From assembly GCF_024362365.1 (NCBI RefSeq), contig NZ_CP101464.1:1612001-1676000 (forward strand): a stretch of 64,000 bases of DNA, given 5' to 3'. The stretch is from Janibacter sp. CX7 (GTDB taxonomy: Bacteria; Actinomycetota; Actinomycetes; Actinomycetales; Dermatophilaceae). Every line of letters begins with the position of its first letter. Position 1 is the first letter of the stretch. The notes beneath the pieces are model-generated. The model made no database searches and was not told the origin of the DNA. It saw only the letters and a list, made by a program, of their open reading frames with translations. The position numbers were made by a program, and so were the translations under genes. This document shows positions 25,567 to 34,924 of the stretch, in pieces.

Positions 25567-26524
25567 CGGGGTCGTAGGCGGCGAGGGCCTGCGTCGCGTG
25601 CGCCGTGACCGCGGTGCGCAGCGCCTCGGGCTCGACGACCTCGGCCGCGCCGCCCAGGCGCAGCACGAGTCGACGCAGGAAGCCCTCGTTGCTCGTCGGC
25701 AGGGTGACGACGAGGTCTTCACCCGAGGTTTCCCGAGATGTCACCGGGTAGTACTCCGCGACCCAGTGGGCGGACGGTGCCAGGCGCAGGGTGACGGGCA
25801 GGTCGCCCTCACCGCGCTGGTAGGCGCCGGCGCTCAGGTCTCGTCGCACGGCGTCGGCCGGGGGCTCGGACGGCACGTCGAGCACCTCGACGGCCTCGAT
25901 CCGGTCGGTGCGGAAGAGGCGCACGTCCTGGGCCCGGTGGCACCACCCTTCGAGGTACCAGTGGCCCTCGACCCGGGCCAGCCGCATCGGGTCGACGTCG
26001 CGCTCGGTCCGCTCGTCCCGACTGGGCACGTGATAGGTCAGGTGCACCCGGCGACCGGCCGAGAGCGCGTCCTGCAGCACCGAGCGGGTGCGACCGGCCT
26101 CGGTGTCGTCGTCGACGACCATGACCCGCTCGACACCGGGGATCGCTCCCGCGACCTCCTCGAGCTTGGCCAGTGCCCGCTCGACAGCGCTCGACTCCCC
26201 CGCCTCGAGGGCCGACAGGGACCGCAACCCGACGATGAGGGAGATCGCCTCGTCGACGCTCAGGCGCAGCGGCCGGGCGATCGTGTCGGCATTGCTGACG
26301 AAGACCCGCCCGCCCTCGTAGCTGACCTCGATGAGCTCGTCGGTCATCGGGCCGTAGCCGCACATGAAGAGCAGGTCGAGGTCCTTCTTCAGCTGGTCCT
26401 CGGTGATGCCCAGGCCCTCGGCGGCCCGGGAGATCTCGATGCCCTGACGTCCGACGAGCCACGGGACCATCGTGAGCAGCCGCTCGACCCGGCTCGTCGC
26501 GGTCTCGACCTGCGGCCGGCTCAT
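25562..26524 (-). CDS. pafC: PafC, WYL-domain regulator subunit
   Basis: A 320-residue protein with N-terminal winged-helix segment (about 10-75: RVERLLTMVPWLVGRQGIEISRAAE in parts), a WYL domain (about 145-225; HWYLEGWCHRAQDVRLFRTDRI carries the conserved region) and a C-terminal WCX extension. With PafB it activates RecA-independent DNA damage-response promoters in mycobacteria. Start codon overlaps the pafB stop as ATGA (26521-26524), and GGGAG seven bases upstream lies within a CGAAGGGAG motif inside pafB. Obligate partner PafB is adjacent. Confidence 0.95.
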   Translation of the reverse strand: MSRPQVETATSRVERLLTMVPWLVGRQGIEISRAAEGLGITEDQLKKDLDLLFMCGYGPMTDELIEVSYEGGRVFVSNADTIARPLRLSVDEAISLIVGLRSLSALEAGESSAVERALAKLEEVAGAIPGVERVMVVDDDTEAGRTRSVLQDALSAGRRVHLTYHVPSRDERTERDVDPMRLARVEGHWYLEGWCHRAQDVRLFRTDRIEAVEVLDVPSEPPADAVRRDLSAGAYQRGEGDLPVTLRLAPSAHWVAEYYPVTSRETSGEDLVVTLPTSNEGFLRRLVLRLGGAAEVVEPEALRTAVTAHATQALAAYDPA

Positions 26525-27510
26525 CGGCGGCTCCCTTCGTGCGTGGTGACGACGGCCCGCAGCCGGTCGACGACGGCCGTCCGCAGCTGCGCCGGCTCCT
26601 CGACGACGACGTCGCTGCCGTGGCTGACGACCTCGCTGACGAAGCCGTCGAGGTCGGAGTGGTCGAGCGCGACGCGGTCCCACTCGCCGTCGAGCGAGGT
26701 GACCGAGGTGGCCCGGCGGCGCAGGCCGTGCCCGGTGCCGGCCCGCACCCGCAGCGCGGCCGGCGAGGCCTGACCCGGGGCAGGGTCGGTGGCGGCGATC
26801 ATCGAGACGGGGTCGAGGTCGTCGGGGACGGGCACGGTCGGCGCCTCCCCCGTCGACGTGACCGCCGAGGCGATCCGCGACAGGCGGAAGACGCGCGCCG
26901 CCTCGCGGTCGAGGTCGTGCCCGACGAGGTACCAGCGGCCGTGCCAGGCGGTGAGGTACCAGGGTTCGACGTGGCGGGGTCGCGACCCACCGGCGCCGGG
27001 CCGCGCGTAGTCGAAGCGGACGGGCGTGGAGTGCAGCACGGCGTCCTTGAGCGGTTCGAAGGCCGGCTCGGTGCCCCCGAGCTGCGGCTCGAGACCGACG
27101 AAGGGGTCCTCCCCCACCTCGTCGTCGGCAGCGATCTTGCGCCAGGCCGTCGCGGCCGGGCCGGCCATCGTCGCGTGCGCCCACGCCCGGCTGGCGAGTC
27201 CGACCACGGCACGCTCGTCGGTGGTCAGCTCCACGGGAGCCAGGGCGTAGTCGCGCTGGTCGATGCGATAGCCCTGCTCGTCCTCGAAGACCCCGATCTC
27301 CTCGGTGACGAGCGGGATCCCCATGGCCCGCAGGTCCTCCTTGTCGCGCTCGAACATCCGGTCGAAGGCCTCGTCGGACTCGACCGAGCGGTAGGCCTCG
27401 ACCATGCGCCGGATCCGCTGCTTGGGCAGGGGGATCCGCGTGCTGAGCAGGCTCATCGTGAGGTTGAGCAGGCGCTCGGTCTTGGCCGCGGGCGTGTTGG
27501 GTGCTGCCAC
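26521..27510 (-). CDS. pafB: PafB, WYL-domain regulator subunit
   Basis: A 329-residue paralogue of PafC: winged-helix part (TERLLNLTMSLLSTRIPLPKQRIR in parts, residues 11-40), WYL domain (RHVEPWYLTAWHGRWYLVGHDLDREAARVFRLSRI region, about 185-220), and WCX C-terminus. GTG start at 27510 with GAAGGGAG upstream. The 38-bp gap to the divergent DUF3866 gene holds both promoters. Pup-proteasome association is by synteny; the known role is transcriptional. Confidence 0.95.
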   Translation of the reverse strand: MAAPNTPAAKTERLLNLTMSLLSTRIPLPKQRIRRMVEAYRSVESDEAFDRMFERDKEDLRAMGIPLVTEEIGVFEDEQGYRIDQRDYALAPVELTTDERAVVGLASRAWAHATMAGPAATAWRKIAADDEVGEDPFVGLEPQLGGTEPAFEPLKDAVLHSTPVRFDYARPGAGGSRPRHVEPWYLTAWHGRWYLVGHDLDREAARVFRLSRIASAVTSTGEAPTVPVPDDLDPVSMIAATDPAPGQASPAALRVRAGTGHGLRRRATSVTSLDGEWDRVALDHSDLDGFVSEVVSHGSDVVVEEPAQLRTAVVDRLRAVVTTHEGSRR

Positions 27511-27548
27511 ATCGCTCCCTTCGTCGTCCTGAGGCTAACCTGCCGCAC

Positions 27549-28670
27549 ATGATCCACTGGCGCAGCGGCACGGTCCGCGAGATCGGCCGCGCCCGGCGTG
27601 GCGCGGTGCGCCTGGTCGTCGACGTCGACGGGGTCGCCACGCCCGCGCTGGCCCTGCCCGAGGTCGTAGGCAGCCCCGAGGTCGGCGACACCGTCCTGCT
27701 CAACGTCTCCGCCCTGCGCCGTGGGCTGGGCACCGGTGGGCACGCCCTCGTCGTCGCCGACGCCAGCCGCCTCCCGGCGGACCCCGCCGACGGGCCCGGC
27801 CACATCGTCAAGGCGCGCTACACACCCCTGCAGCAGATGGTCCTCGCGCTCGAGGAGCAGGAGTCACCGCACCACGAGGCGATGCGCGAGCACCCGGCCG
27901 TCGCCGCCGGTGACCTCCAGGGGATGCCGGTCGTCGTCGCGGAGCTGCACTCCGCCCTGCCGGCGGTCCTCGCGGGGCTGCGCGCCGCCCGCCCGCAGGC
28001 GCGGGTCGGCTACGTCATGACCGACACGGCAGCGCTCCCCTTCGCCCAGTCGGACCTCGTCGCCGTCCTCGTCGACGCCGGGTGGCTCGACACGACCATC
28101 TCGGCGGGGCAGGCCTTCGGCGCGGAGCACGAGGCGATCACCGTCCACTCCGCGCTGCTCGCCGCGCGGCACGTCCTCGGCTGCGACGTCGTGGTCGTCG
28201 CGCAGGGGCCGGGCAATGCCGGCTCGTCGACGACCTGGGGGTGGTCGGGCCTGGCGACCGGCGACGTCCTCAACGCCGTGCACGTGCTGCGGGGCCGCGC
28301 CATCGCCGTGCCCCGGGTGTCCGCGAGCGACGCCAGGGAGCGGCACCTCGGGCTCTCGCACCACACGACGACCGTCCTGTCGCGCGTGCTGCTCGGCAGC
28401 GCCGACGTCGTCGTGCCCGACGACGCGACCGACCCGTGGCCGCGCGTCCGCGAGCAGGTCGAGACCGCGGTCGCGGCCTCGGCCGGGTCACCCCGGGTCG
28501 TGCCGCTGGCGAGCACGGATGCCACCGACGACCTCGCGGCGAGCCCGGTGCCCCTCTCGACGATGGGCCGGTCCGTCGAGGCCGACCCCACCCCCTTCGT
28601 CACGGCCGCCCTCGCCGGCCGCCACGCCGCCGCCCTGCTCCACGACGACCATAACCCTGCAGGACCCTAG
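27549..28670 (+). CDS. DUF3866 family protein
   Basis: A 373-residue actinobacterial protein of unknown function. The N-terminal part (1-85) looks like a small beta barrel; the rest is alpha/beta with HHEAMREHPA, VIVAQGPGNAG-type (here VVVAQGPGNAGSS) and GLSHHTTTVLSRVLLG motifs that are constant in the family. The only plus-strand gene within the proteasome cluster, divergent from pafB with a 38-bp gap. ATG at 27549; its TAG stop sits at the exact centre of a 40-bp palindrome. Confidence 0.85.
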   Translation: MIHWRSGTVREIGRARRGAVRLVVDVDGVATPALALPEVVGSPEVGDTVLLNVSALRRGLGTGGHALVVADASRLPADPADGPGHIVKARYTPLQQMVLALEEQESPHHEAMREHPAVAAGDLQGMPVVVAELHSALPAVLAGLRAARPQARVGYVMTDTAALPFAQSDLVAVLVDAGWLDTTISAGQAFGAEHEAITVHSALLAARHVLGCDVVVVAQGPGNAGSSTTWGWSGLATGDVLNAVHVLRGRAIAVPRVSASDARERHLGLSHHTTTVLSRVLLGSADVVVPDDATDPWPRVREQVETAVAASAGSPRVVPLASTDATDDLAASPVPLSTMGRSVEADPTPFVTAALAGRHAAALLHDDHNPAGP

Positions 28671-28688
28671 GGTCCTGCAGGGTTATGG
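28649..28688. terminator. 40-bp perfect palindrome around the DUF3866 stop
   Basis: Arms 28649-28668 and 28669-28688 are exact reverse complements, with no unpaired spacer in the DNA. The TAG stop codon (28668-28670) is at the centre. It lies between the convergent DUF3866 and FKBP genes and most likely terminates transcription from both sides; on RNA the apex would open to a small loop. AT-rich outer ends (CCATAA / TTATGG). Confidence 0.85.
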
Positions 28689-28713
28689 GAGCCTGCTGCG
28701 GGCGAAGGGGGCG

Positions 28714-29100
28714 TCAGCCGACCTTCACCAGGTCGACGACGAAGATCAGGGTCTCGCCGCCCTTGATCGCGGCGCCGGCGCCGCGGTCGCCGTAGCCGAG
28801 GTGCGGCGGGATGACGATCTTGCGACGGCCACCTTCCTTCATGCCGAGCAGCCCCTGGTCCCAGCCCTGGATGACCTGGCCGATGCCGGCGGTGAAGGCG
28901 AGCGGGGCGCCACGGTTCCACGAGGCGTCGAATTCCTCGCCCGTGGAGAAGGCGACACCGACGTAGTGCGCCTGGATCGGGGACCCGGCGGTCACCTCGG
29001 CGCCGTCGCCGACGGTGATGTCCTCGACGACGAGCTCGGTGGGGGCGTCGCCCTCGGGGAAGTCGATCTCGGGCTTGGTGGTGCTGGGGTCGAAGGGCAT
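28714..29100 (-). CDS. FKBP-type peptidyl-prolyl isomerase
   Basis: A 128-residue single-domain cytoplasmic FKBP. The core Y-V-G-V-A-F, FDASWNRG, PLAFTAGIGQVIQGWDQGLLGMKEGGRRKI (in parts) and PPHLGYGDRGAG motifs match the FKBP12-like active site. It catalyses cis-trans isomerisation of proline bonds. Immediately downstream of a tandem-FKBP lipoprotein gene on the same strand (43-bp gap), and probably cotranscribed from a promoter between that gene and pafA. Confidence 0.95.
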   Translation of the reverse strand: MPFDPSTTKPEIDFPEGDAPTELVVEDITVGDGAEVTAGSPIQAHYVGVAFSTGEEFDASWNRGAPLAFTAGIGQVIQGWDQGLLGMKEGGRRKIVIPPHLGYGDRGAGAAIKGGETLIFVVDLVKVG

Positions 29101-29142
29101 GTGGGCTCCTTGTCGTGGGTGGCGGGGATCAGGGGGTGGAGA

Positions 29143-30186
29143 TCAGGGGGCGCCGAGGACGTCGACGGTGAAGACGAGCGTGGAGTTGGCCTTGATCGGG
29201 CCCTGGGCCTGCGAGCCGTAGGCCTCCTTCGGCGGGGCGACGATGAGGAGTCGGTCGCCGACCTTGGCGCCCTCGACGGCCTTGTCCCAGGCGGGGATGA
29301 CCTGCTGGCCACCGACCGGGAAGGAGAAGGGCCCGCGGCCGTCCTTGAGCGAGGAGTCGAAGACCTTGCCGTCGTCCCAGGTGACGCCGGTGTAGCTGAC
29401 GTAGACCGTGTCGCCCTTCTTGATCGTCTTGCCCTTGCCCTCGATGAGGGTCTCGGTGACGAGCTTCTTCGGCTTCGTCGCGCCCTTGGGGATGGTGATG
29501 TCCGCGGGCTTGCCGTCGTTGTACTTCACCTCCGGCATGTCCTTGCCGAGCCTCTTCTGCTTGCCCTCGACCTTTTCCGGCAGCTGGCCGCGCACGTCGT
29601 AGACGAGCACGAGGCTGTCCTTGCCGTCGACGCCGTACTCGGGCATGCCCTTGGAGCCGAAGAGGTCCTTGGGCGGCATGACGGCGACGCCGCTGCTGCC
29701 GATCTTCTGGTCCTTGATCGCCTTGATCAGGCCGGGCAGGGCCTGGGCATTGCCCAGGTCGAGGACGATCGGCGAGCTCGTGTAGGTCTCGGAGCCCTCG
29801 ATGGCCTTGCCGTCCTTGCCGGAGAACATCGCGAGGTCGACCTCGGCGTAGGCGTCGTCGGCGAGGTCCTCGCCCTTGCCCTCGGTGCGGATGTCGCGCG
29901 TGGTCTCCGAGACCTTGACCGGCGAGTCGTCGAGCTTGATCGACGGGCCCTTCTTGCCCTTCGCCTCGGTGACCGCGATGGCCTCGACGGCCTTGGCGTC
30001 GGCCGGCTTGGGCTCGGCGAGGGTGACGTCCTTGGAGTCCTTCGCGTCGTCGCCGGAGGCCTTGGACGAGGACTTCGACGCGTCGCTCTCGGCGTCACCG
30101 CTGGAGTCGCCTCCGCAGGCGCTCAGGGCGAGGACGGCGGCGGCGGACGCCGCGAGGGCAGTGGTCAGGCGGGGGGCCTTCGGCAC
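29143..30186 (-). CDS. FKBP-domain lipoprotein (tandem PPIase)
   Basis: A 347-residue exported lipoprotein. Signal peptide 1-23 with lipobox LSAC, lipidation at Cys24; a Ser/Asp/Lys-rich linker; a degenerate FKBP-like domain (about 90-190); and a canonical FKBP domain (about 235-345) with VSYTGVTWDDGKVFDSS, IPAWDKAVEGAKVGDRLLI and PPKEAYGSQAQG. Acts on the outer membrane leaflet or periplasm-like space as a folding factor. GTG start at 30186 follows GAGG by six bases. The 91-bp gap from pafA suggests an own promoter. Confidence 0.9.
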   Translation of the reverse strand: MPKAPRLTTALAASAAAVLALSACGGDSSGDAESDASKSSSKASGDDAKDSKDVTLAEPKPADAKAVEAIAVTEAKGKKGPSIKLDDSPVKVSETTRDIRTEGKGEDLADDAYAEVDLAMFSGKDGKAIEGSETYTSSPIVLDLGNAQALPGLIKAIKDQKIGSSGVAVMPPKDLFGSKGMPEYGVDGKDSLVLVYDVRGQLPEKVEGKQKRLGKDMPEVKYNDGKPADITIPKGATKPKKLVTETLIEGKGKTIKKGDTVYVSYTGVTWDDGKVFDSSLKDGRGPFSFPVGGQQVIPAWDKAVEGAKVGDRLLIVAPPKEAYGSQAQGPIKANSTLVFTVDVLGAP

Positions 30187-30277
30187 GATCTACCTCAATG
30201 CTTCGGGGACAACGATCGGGCTCACCCTAACCACGCTCCCTGTGCGCTCGCTGACCCGACCGCACCCCGCGTGGCGC

Positions 30278-31666
30278 TCAGGGCCGCGCGGGGGTACCGC
30301 GCGAGGTCAGCAGGTCGATCAGCGTGTCGACCCGCGCGTCGACCGCGGCGAAGGGGTCCTTGCACAGGACGGTGCGCTGGGCCTCGTCGTTGATCTTCAG
30401 GTGGACCCAGTCGACCGTCACGTCGCGTCCGTGCTCCCGGGCAGTCCGCACGAAGTCACCGCGCAGCTTCGCCCGGGTCGTCTGCGGCGGCAGGTCGACC
30501 GCACGCGCGATGTCGTCGTCGGAGACGACGCGAGCGACCTTGCCCGCGCGCTGCAGCACGTGGTGGATCCCCCGGTCGGGGTCGATGTCGTGGTAGGCGA
30601 GGTCGATCTGGGCGAGCCGCGGGTCGGCGATGTCCAGACCGTGCTTGGCGGCGTAGGCGTCGAGCAGGCGGTACTTGACGACCCAGTCGATCTCGGTGCC
30701 GACCTGCGCCAGGTCGTCGCTCTCGACGGCGGCGAGGGTGCGCTCCCAGAGGTCGAGCACCTGCAGGCTCACCGGGTCGTCGATGCCCTCGCGCTGCGCG
30801 TAGTCCTGCGCCCGGGCGAGGTACTCGCCCTGGATCTCGAGGGCGCTCATCCGTCGGCCGTCGGCGAGCTTGACCGGGGTGCGGCCGTGGCGGTCGAGGC
30901 TGATGTCGCGGATCGCCCGGATCGGGTTGTCGAGGGTCATGTCCGGCAGCGCGACGCCGTCCTCGAGCATGCGCAGCACGAGGTGCGCCGAGCCCACCTT
31001 GAGCAGCGTCGTCGTCTCGGTCATCGTCGAGTCGCCGACGATGACGTGCATCCGCCGGTAGTGCTCGGCGTCGGCATGGGGTTCGTCGCGGGTGTTGATG
31101 ATCGGGCGCGAGCGGGTCGTCGCGGACGAGACGCCCTCCCAGATGTGGTCGGCGCGCTGGCTGACGGAGAACTCCGTCGTCCGCCCCGTCGACATGAGCT
31201 TGCCCGTCCCGGCGATGAGCTGCCGGGTGATGAGGAAGGGCAGCAGCCCGTCGGTCACCGCGGCGAAGTTGGACGTGCGGGCCACGAGGAAGTTCTCGTG
31301 GCAGCCGTAGGAGCTGCCGGCCGAGTCGACGTTGTTCTTGAAGACGAAGATCTCACCGGCCACGCCGTCCTCGCCCAGCCGCCCCTGGGCGTCGACGACG
31401 AGGTCCTGGACGATCCGCTCCCCCGCCCGGTCGTGGGCGATGAGGGTCAGCAGGTCGTCGCACTCGGCGGTCGCGTACTCGGGGTGGCTGCCGACGTCGA
31501 GGTAGAGCCGGGAGCCGTTGGGCAGGAAGACATTGCTCGAGCGGCCCCACGTGACCACCTTGCGGAAGAGGTAGCGCGCCACCTCGTCGGGCGTCAGCCG
31601 TCGCTGGCCGTCGGAGACGGCCGTGATGCCGAACTCGGTCTCGATCCCAAAGATGCGTCGCTCCAC
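30278..31666 (-). CDS. pafA: Pup-protein ligase PafA
   Basis: A 462-residue carboxylate-amine ligase that attaches the C-terminal Glu of Pup to target lysines using ATP. The glutamine-synthetase-like fold begins GIETEFG (residues 7-13, Mg/ATP site); [17 protein letters not shown] and [20 protein letters not shown] hold further active-site residues; the C-terminal domain starts near 400. Homologous to Dop but with the ligase-type DVGSHPEYA and without the Dop insertion. GTG start at 31666; nine bases from the prcA stop. Confidence 0.98.
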   Translation of the reverse strand: MERRIFGIETEFGITAVSDGQRRLTPDEVARYLFRKVVTWGRSSNVFLPNGSRLYLDVGSHPEYATAECDDLLTLIAHDRAGERIVQDLVVDAQGRLGEDGVAGEIFVFKNNVDSAGSSYGCHENFLVARTSNFAAVTDGLLPFLITRQLIAGTGKLMSTGRTTEFSVSQRADHIWEGVSSATTRSRPIINTRDEPHADAEHYRRMHVIVGDSTMTETTTLLKVGSAHLVLRMLEDGVALPDMTLDNPIRAIRDISLDRHGRTPVKLADGRRMSALEIQGEYLARAQDYAQREGIDDPVSLQVLDLWERTLAAVESDDLAQVGTEIDWVVKYRLLDAYAAKHGLDIADPRLAQIDLAYHDIDPDRGIHHVLQRAGKVARVVSDDDIARAVDLPPQTTRAKLRGDFVRTAREHGRDVTVDWVHLKINDEAQRTVLCKDPFAAVDARVDTLIDLLTSRGTPARP

Positions 31667-31675
31667 GTCTGCAGG

Positions 31676-32362
31676 CTAGCCCTCGGTGCGAAGGGGGGCG
31701 CTCACCCGGCGGAAGCAGCGTCGCGACCTGCCGCGCTCCAGCACGGCGATCTCGAGCCCCTCGGGGGCGACCGGGTCGCCCCCTTCGTCCCGCAGCGACA
31801 GCACGTCACGGGCGAGGTCGAAGGCGTCGTGCAGGTCCATGCCCGGCACCCAGCGGGAGCCGAGCTCGTCGTTGAGCCGGTCGCTGTCGCCGCCGATGGC
31901 GACCCAGCCGCGCTCGTCGGTGACGGAGCCGTCGTAGGTCAGCCGGTAGATGCGGTCGTCGGCGAGCAGCCGCCCGACCTCGGCGACGACGATCTCGACC
32001 TCGTAGGGCTTCTGGTCCTGGGTGAAGACGGTGCCGAGCGTCTGGGCATAGGCATTGGCGAGCGCCCGTGCGGTGACGTCGGATCGGTCGTAGGAGTAGC
32101 CGCGCAGGTCGGCGTAGCGGATGCCGGCGACCCGCAGGTTCTCGAACTCGTTGTACTTCCCGACCGCCGCGAAGGCGATGCGGTCGTAGATCTCGCTGAT
32201 CTTGTTGAGTGAGCGGCTGCTCGGGTTGTCGGCGACGAGGAGGATGCCCTCGTCGTAGCCGAGCACGCAGACCGAGCGGCCGCGGGCGATGCCGGCCCGG
32301 GCGAAGTCGGCCCGGTCGGCCATGACCTGCTCGGGCGAGACGTAGAAGGGGGGTTGGCTCAT
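31676..32362 (-). CDS. prcA: Proteasome subunit alpha
   Basis: A 228-residue gate-forming alpha subunit of the 20S core. Contains [28 protein letters not shown] (in parts) at the N-terminus, which forms the gate, and [20 protein letters not shown]. No catalytic threonine, as expected. Length is slightly below the mycobacterial homologue (about 248), with a short C-terminal tail. Start overlaps the prcB stop by four bases (32359-32362), giving strict co-translation. Confidence 0.97.
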   Translation of the reverse strand: MSQPPFYVSPEQVMADRADFARAGIARGRSVCVLGYDEGILLVADNPSSRSLNKISEIYDRIAFAAVGKYNEFENLRVAGIRYADLRGYSYDRSDVTARALANAYAQTLGTVFTQDQKPYEVEIVVAEVGRLLADDRIYRLTYDGSVTDERGWVAIGGDSDRLNDELGSRWVPGMDLHDAFDLARDVLSLRDEGGDPVAPEGLEIAVLERGRSRRCFRRVSAPLRTEG

Positions 32363-33189
32363 CGGGTGCCTGCCTCACCACGGCGGTCGGCGAGGATCGC
32401 CTCGACGAGTCGCTCGCTGTCGGCCTCGTCGACGAAGGTCACCCCGGCGGCGTCGGCGACGCCGACGACCGGCCAGATGCGGCGGTGGACGTCGGGCCCG
32501 CCCGTCGCGGAGTCGTCGTCGGCCGCGTCGTAGAGGGCCTCGAGGGCCACGCGCACGGCGGCCTCACGGTCGAGCCCCGGGCGCCACAGCTTCTTGAGCG
32601 CACCCCGGGCGAAGAGCGAGCCGGAGCCGACGCTGTGGTGCTCCTGCTCCTCGTAGCAGCCACCGGTCACGTCGTAGGAGAAGATCCGCCCCTGCCCCCG
32701 GCCGGGGTCGAAGCCACCGAGGACGGGCACGACCGACAGGCCCTGCATGGCCAGGCCGAGGTTGCCACGCAGCATCGCGGCGAGCCGGTTGGCCTTGCCC
32801 TCGAGGGACATGACGACGCCCTCGATCTTTTCGTAGTGCTCGAGCTCGACCTGGAAGAGGCGGACCATCTCGATCGCCACGCCTGCCGCTCCGGCGATGC
32901 CGACGAGCGAGTGCTCGTCGGCGGCGAAGACCTTGCGCATGTCGCGGTTGGCGATGAGGCTGCCGAGCGTGGCGCGACGGTCCCCCGCCATGACGAGGCC
33001 GTCGGCGCAGGTCAGGGTGACGATCGTCGTCGCGTGGGGCGTCTCGATCGGGTGGCCTCCGACCGGCCCCGCGGCCCGGCCACCGGGCAGCAGCTGCGGG
33101 TCGTGCCGGGCCACGAACTCCGTGAAGGACGACCCGCCGGCCGCGAGGAAGGCGGCGGGCAGGCGGCCCTGCGCGGGGTCGCGGCTCAC
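32359..33189 (-). CDS. prcB: Proteasome subunit beta
   Basis: A 276-residue precursor of the catalytic beta subunit. A propeptide of 53 residues precedes the active-site Thr54 (HA-TTIVTL), which becomes the N-terminal nucleophile after autocleavage; VMAGDRRAT supplies the neighbouring Asp/Arg and Lys positions are conserved. Overlaps pup upstream (33186-33189) and prcA downstream, each by four bases. In the cell it stacks as two heptameric rings fed by Mpa. Confidence 0.97.
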   Translation of the reverse strand: MSRDPAQGRLPAAFLAAGGSSFTEFVARHDPQLLPGGRAAGPVGGHPIETPHATTIVTLTCADGLVMAGDRRATLGSLIANRDMRKVFAADEHSLVGIAGAAGVAIEMVRLFQVELEHYEKIEGVVMSLEGKANRLAAMLRGNLGLAMQGLSVVPVLGGFDPGRGQGRIFSYDVTGGCYEEQEHHSVGSGSLFARGALKKLWRPGLDREAAVRVALEALYDAADDDSATGGPDVHRRIWPVVGVADAAGVTFVDEADSERLVEAILADRRGEAGTR

Positions 33190-33383
33190 TGGCCGCCCTT
33201 CTGCACGAAGCCCTTGACGAACTCCTCGGCGTTGGACTCCAGGACGCCGTCGATCTCGTCGAGCACGGAGTCGATGTCCTCGTCCCGCGCCGCGTTGGTC
33301 GCGCTCACCTGGCCGAATCCGTCATCGGGCTGGGCGTCGTCGCCCCCACCGCTGGACCGGGGTCGGATCTGCTCCTGCGCCAT
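33186..33383 (-). CDS. pup: Prokaryotic ubiquitin-like protein Pup
   Basis: A 65-residue intrinsically disordered tag. The C-terminal half carries [24 protein letters not shown] (in parts), the helix that docks on Mpa. The last residue is Gln, so Dop must deamidate it to Glu before PafA ligation. AGGAG lies upstream of the ATG at 33383. The stop overlaps the prcB start. N-terminal region is Gly/Asp-rich. Confidence 0.98.
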   Translation of the reverse strand: MAQEQIRPRSSGGGDDAQPDDGFGQVSATNAARDEDIDSVLDEIDGVLESNAEEFVKGFVQKGGQ

Positions 33384-33418
33384 CGTGTGCTCCTGTCGCG
33401 TCGGGTCGTGCTCCGAGC

Positions 33419-34915
33419 CTATGCCCCGAGACCCGCCACGAGGTCGTCGACGTCACCCCTCGACACGAGCTCCTCGACGGCGTCGCGCCCGTGGGCGAGC
33501 GGGTCGGTGAGCGGGACCCGCGCGATGCGGCCCGCGCGGGGCATCCGCAGCACGAGGGAGTCCCACGACGCGGACACCACCGCGTCGCCGAAGTGCTCGA
33601 CGACGCGCCCACGCAGCCAGGCGCGGGTGTCGGCGGGCGGCTCCCCCACCGCGGCACGGACCTCCTCGTCGGTCGTCAGGCGGGTGATCCGCCCGGCCGT
33701 CTCGAGCTTGTGGAAGATGCCCTTGTCCTGCCGCACGTCGGACCACTGGAAGTCGATGGCGCTCAGTCGGGCATCGCCCCAGTCCATCCCGTCACGCTCC
33801 CGATAACGCTGCAGCAGAGCGAGCTTCGCGACCCAGTCGATGTCGCGGGCGGCGTCCATCGGGTCGCCGGCCAGCAGACCGACGAGTCGCTCCCAGTGGT
33901 GCAGGACCTCGTCGGTGGCGGGGTCACTCCCTTCGCGCTCGACGAAGGCGCTCGCCATCTCGAGGTACTCGGTGAGGATCTGCACGGCCGTGAGCTCCCG
34001 ACCGTCGCGCAGGGGCACGGTGGCCCGGCAGGACGGGTCGTGCGAGATCGTGCGCAGCGCCGTCACCGGGTGCAGCAGCGCGAGGTCGCGGTCGAGCGCA
34101 CCGGCCTCGACGAGGCGCAGGACGAGGGAGGTCGAGCCGACCTTGACGAGGTTGGCCACGTCCGCGTGGGTCGCGTCGCCGATGATCACGTGCAACCGGC
34201 GCCACCGGTCGGGGTCGGCATGGGGCTCGTCGCGGGTGTTGATGATCGGCCGCTTGAAGGTCGTCTCGAGGCCGACCTCGGCCTCGAAGAAGTCGCTGCG
34301 GGAGGAGATCTGGTAGCCGGTGCGCTCGCTCTCCGGGCCGATGCCGACCCGGCCGGCGCCGCACACCACCTGCCGGGCGACGAAGAAGGGCGTCAGCCCC
34401 GACACGATCCGGTCGAAGGGGACGGACCGCTCCACGAGGTAGTTCTCGTGGGTGCCGTAGGACGCGCCCTTGCCGTCGGTGTTGTTCTTGTAGAGCGTGA
34501 TCCCCGGCGGGGTGTCGGCGAGGCGCTCGACGACCTCGCGCATGACGAGCCCGCCCGCCCGATCCCACACGACGGCATCCCGCGGCGAGGTCACCTCGGG
34601 CGAGGAGTACTCGGGGTGGGCGTGGTCGACGTAGAGGCGAGCGCCGTTGGCCAGGACGACATTGGCCAGGGTCGGGTCCTCGGCATCGGTGAGCTGGGAG
34701 ATGTCGGCCCGCGCCCGCGGCAGCTCGAAGCCGCGCGCGTCGACGAGCGGGTGCTCGTCGCTGTAGTCCCACGCGCCGTGCCCGGCCCGCAGCCCGTGCG
34801 CCCGCGCATAGGTCGTGACGACGACACCGGAGGCGGTCATGGGGTTGGCCCAGGGCTGCCCCGGCACCGCGATGCCGTACTCCGTCTCGATGCCCATGAC
34901 CCGCCGCACGCTCAT
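33419..34915 (-). CDS. dop: Deamidase/depupylase Dop
   Basis: A 498-residue homologue of PafA that deamidates Pup's C-terminal Gln and removes Pup from substrates. GIETEYGIAV at residues 8-17 is the ATP/Mg site; the characteristic Dop loop insertion lies around residues 40-75 (HGLRAGHGAWDYSDEHPLVDARG in parts); KNNTDGKGASYGTHENY is the conserved catalytic region. Transcribed just upstream of pup with a 35-bp gap. ATG at 34915. Confidence 0.97.
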   Translation of the reverse strand: MSVRRVMGIETEYGIAVPGQPWANPMTASGVVVTTYARAHGLRAGHGAWDYSDEHPLVDARGFELPRARADISQLTDAEDPTLANVVLANGARLYVDHAHPEYSSPEVTSPRDAVVWDRAGGLVMREVVERLADTPPGITLYKNNTDGKGASYGTHENYLVERSVPFDRIVSGLTPFFVARQVVCGAGRVGIGPESERTGYQISSRSDFFEAEVGLETTFKRPIINTRDEPHADPDRWRRLHVIIGDATHADVANLVKVGSTSLVLRLVEAGALDRDLALLHPVTALRTISHDPSCRATVPLRDGRELTAVQILTEYLEMASAFVEREGSDPATDEVLHHWERLVGLLAGDPMDAARDIDWVAKLALLQRYRERDGMDWGDARLSAIDFQWSDVRQDKGIFHKLETAGRITRLTTDEEVRAAVGEPPADTRAWLRGRVVEHFGDAVVSASWDSLVLRMPRAGRIARVPLTDPLAHGRDAVEELVSRGDVDDLVAGLGA

Positions 34916-34924
34916 GGGCCCACC

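Noticed and set aside
25562..27811. A 749-codon frame spanning pafC and pafB
   Set aside because: It reads pafC in frame but pafB out of frame; the ATGA overlap and PafB motifs show two separate genes.
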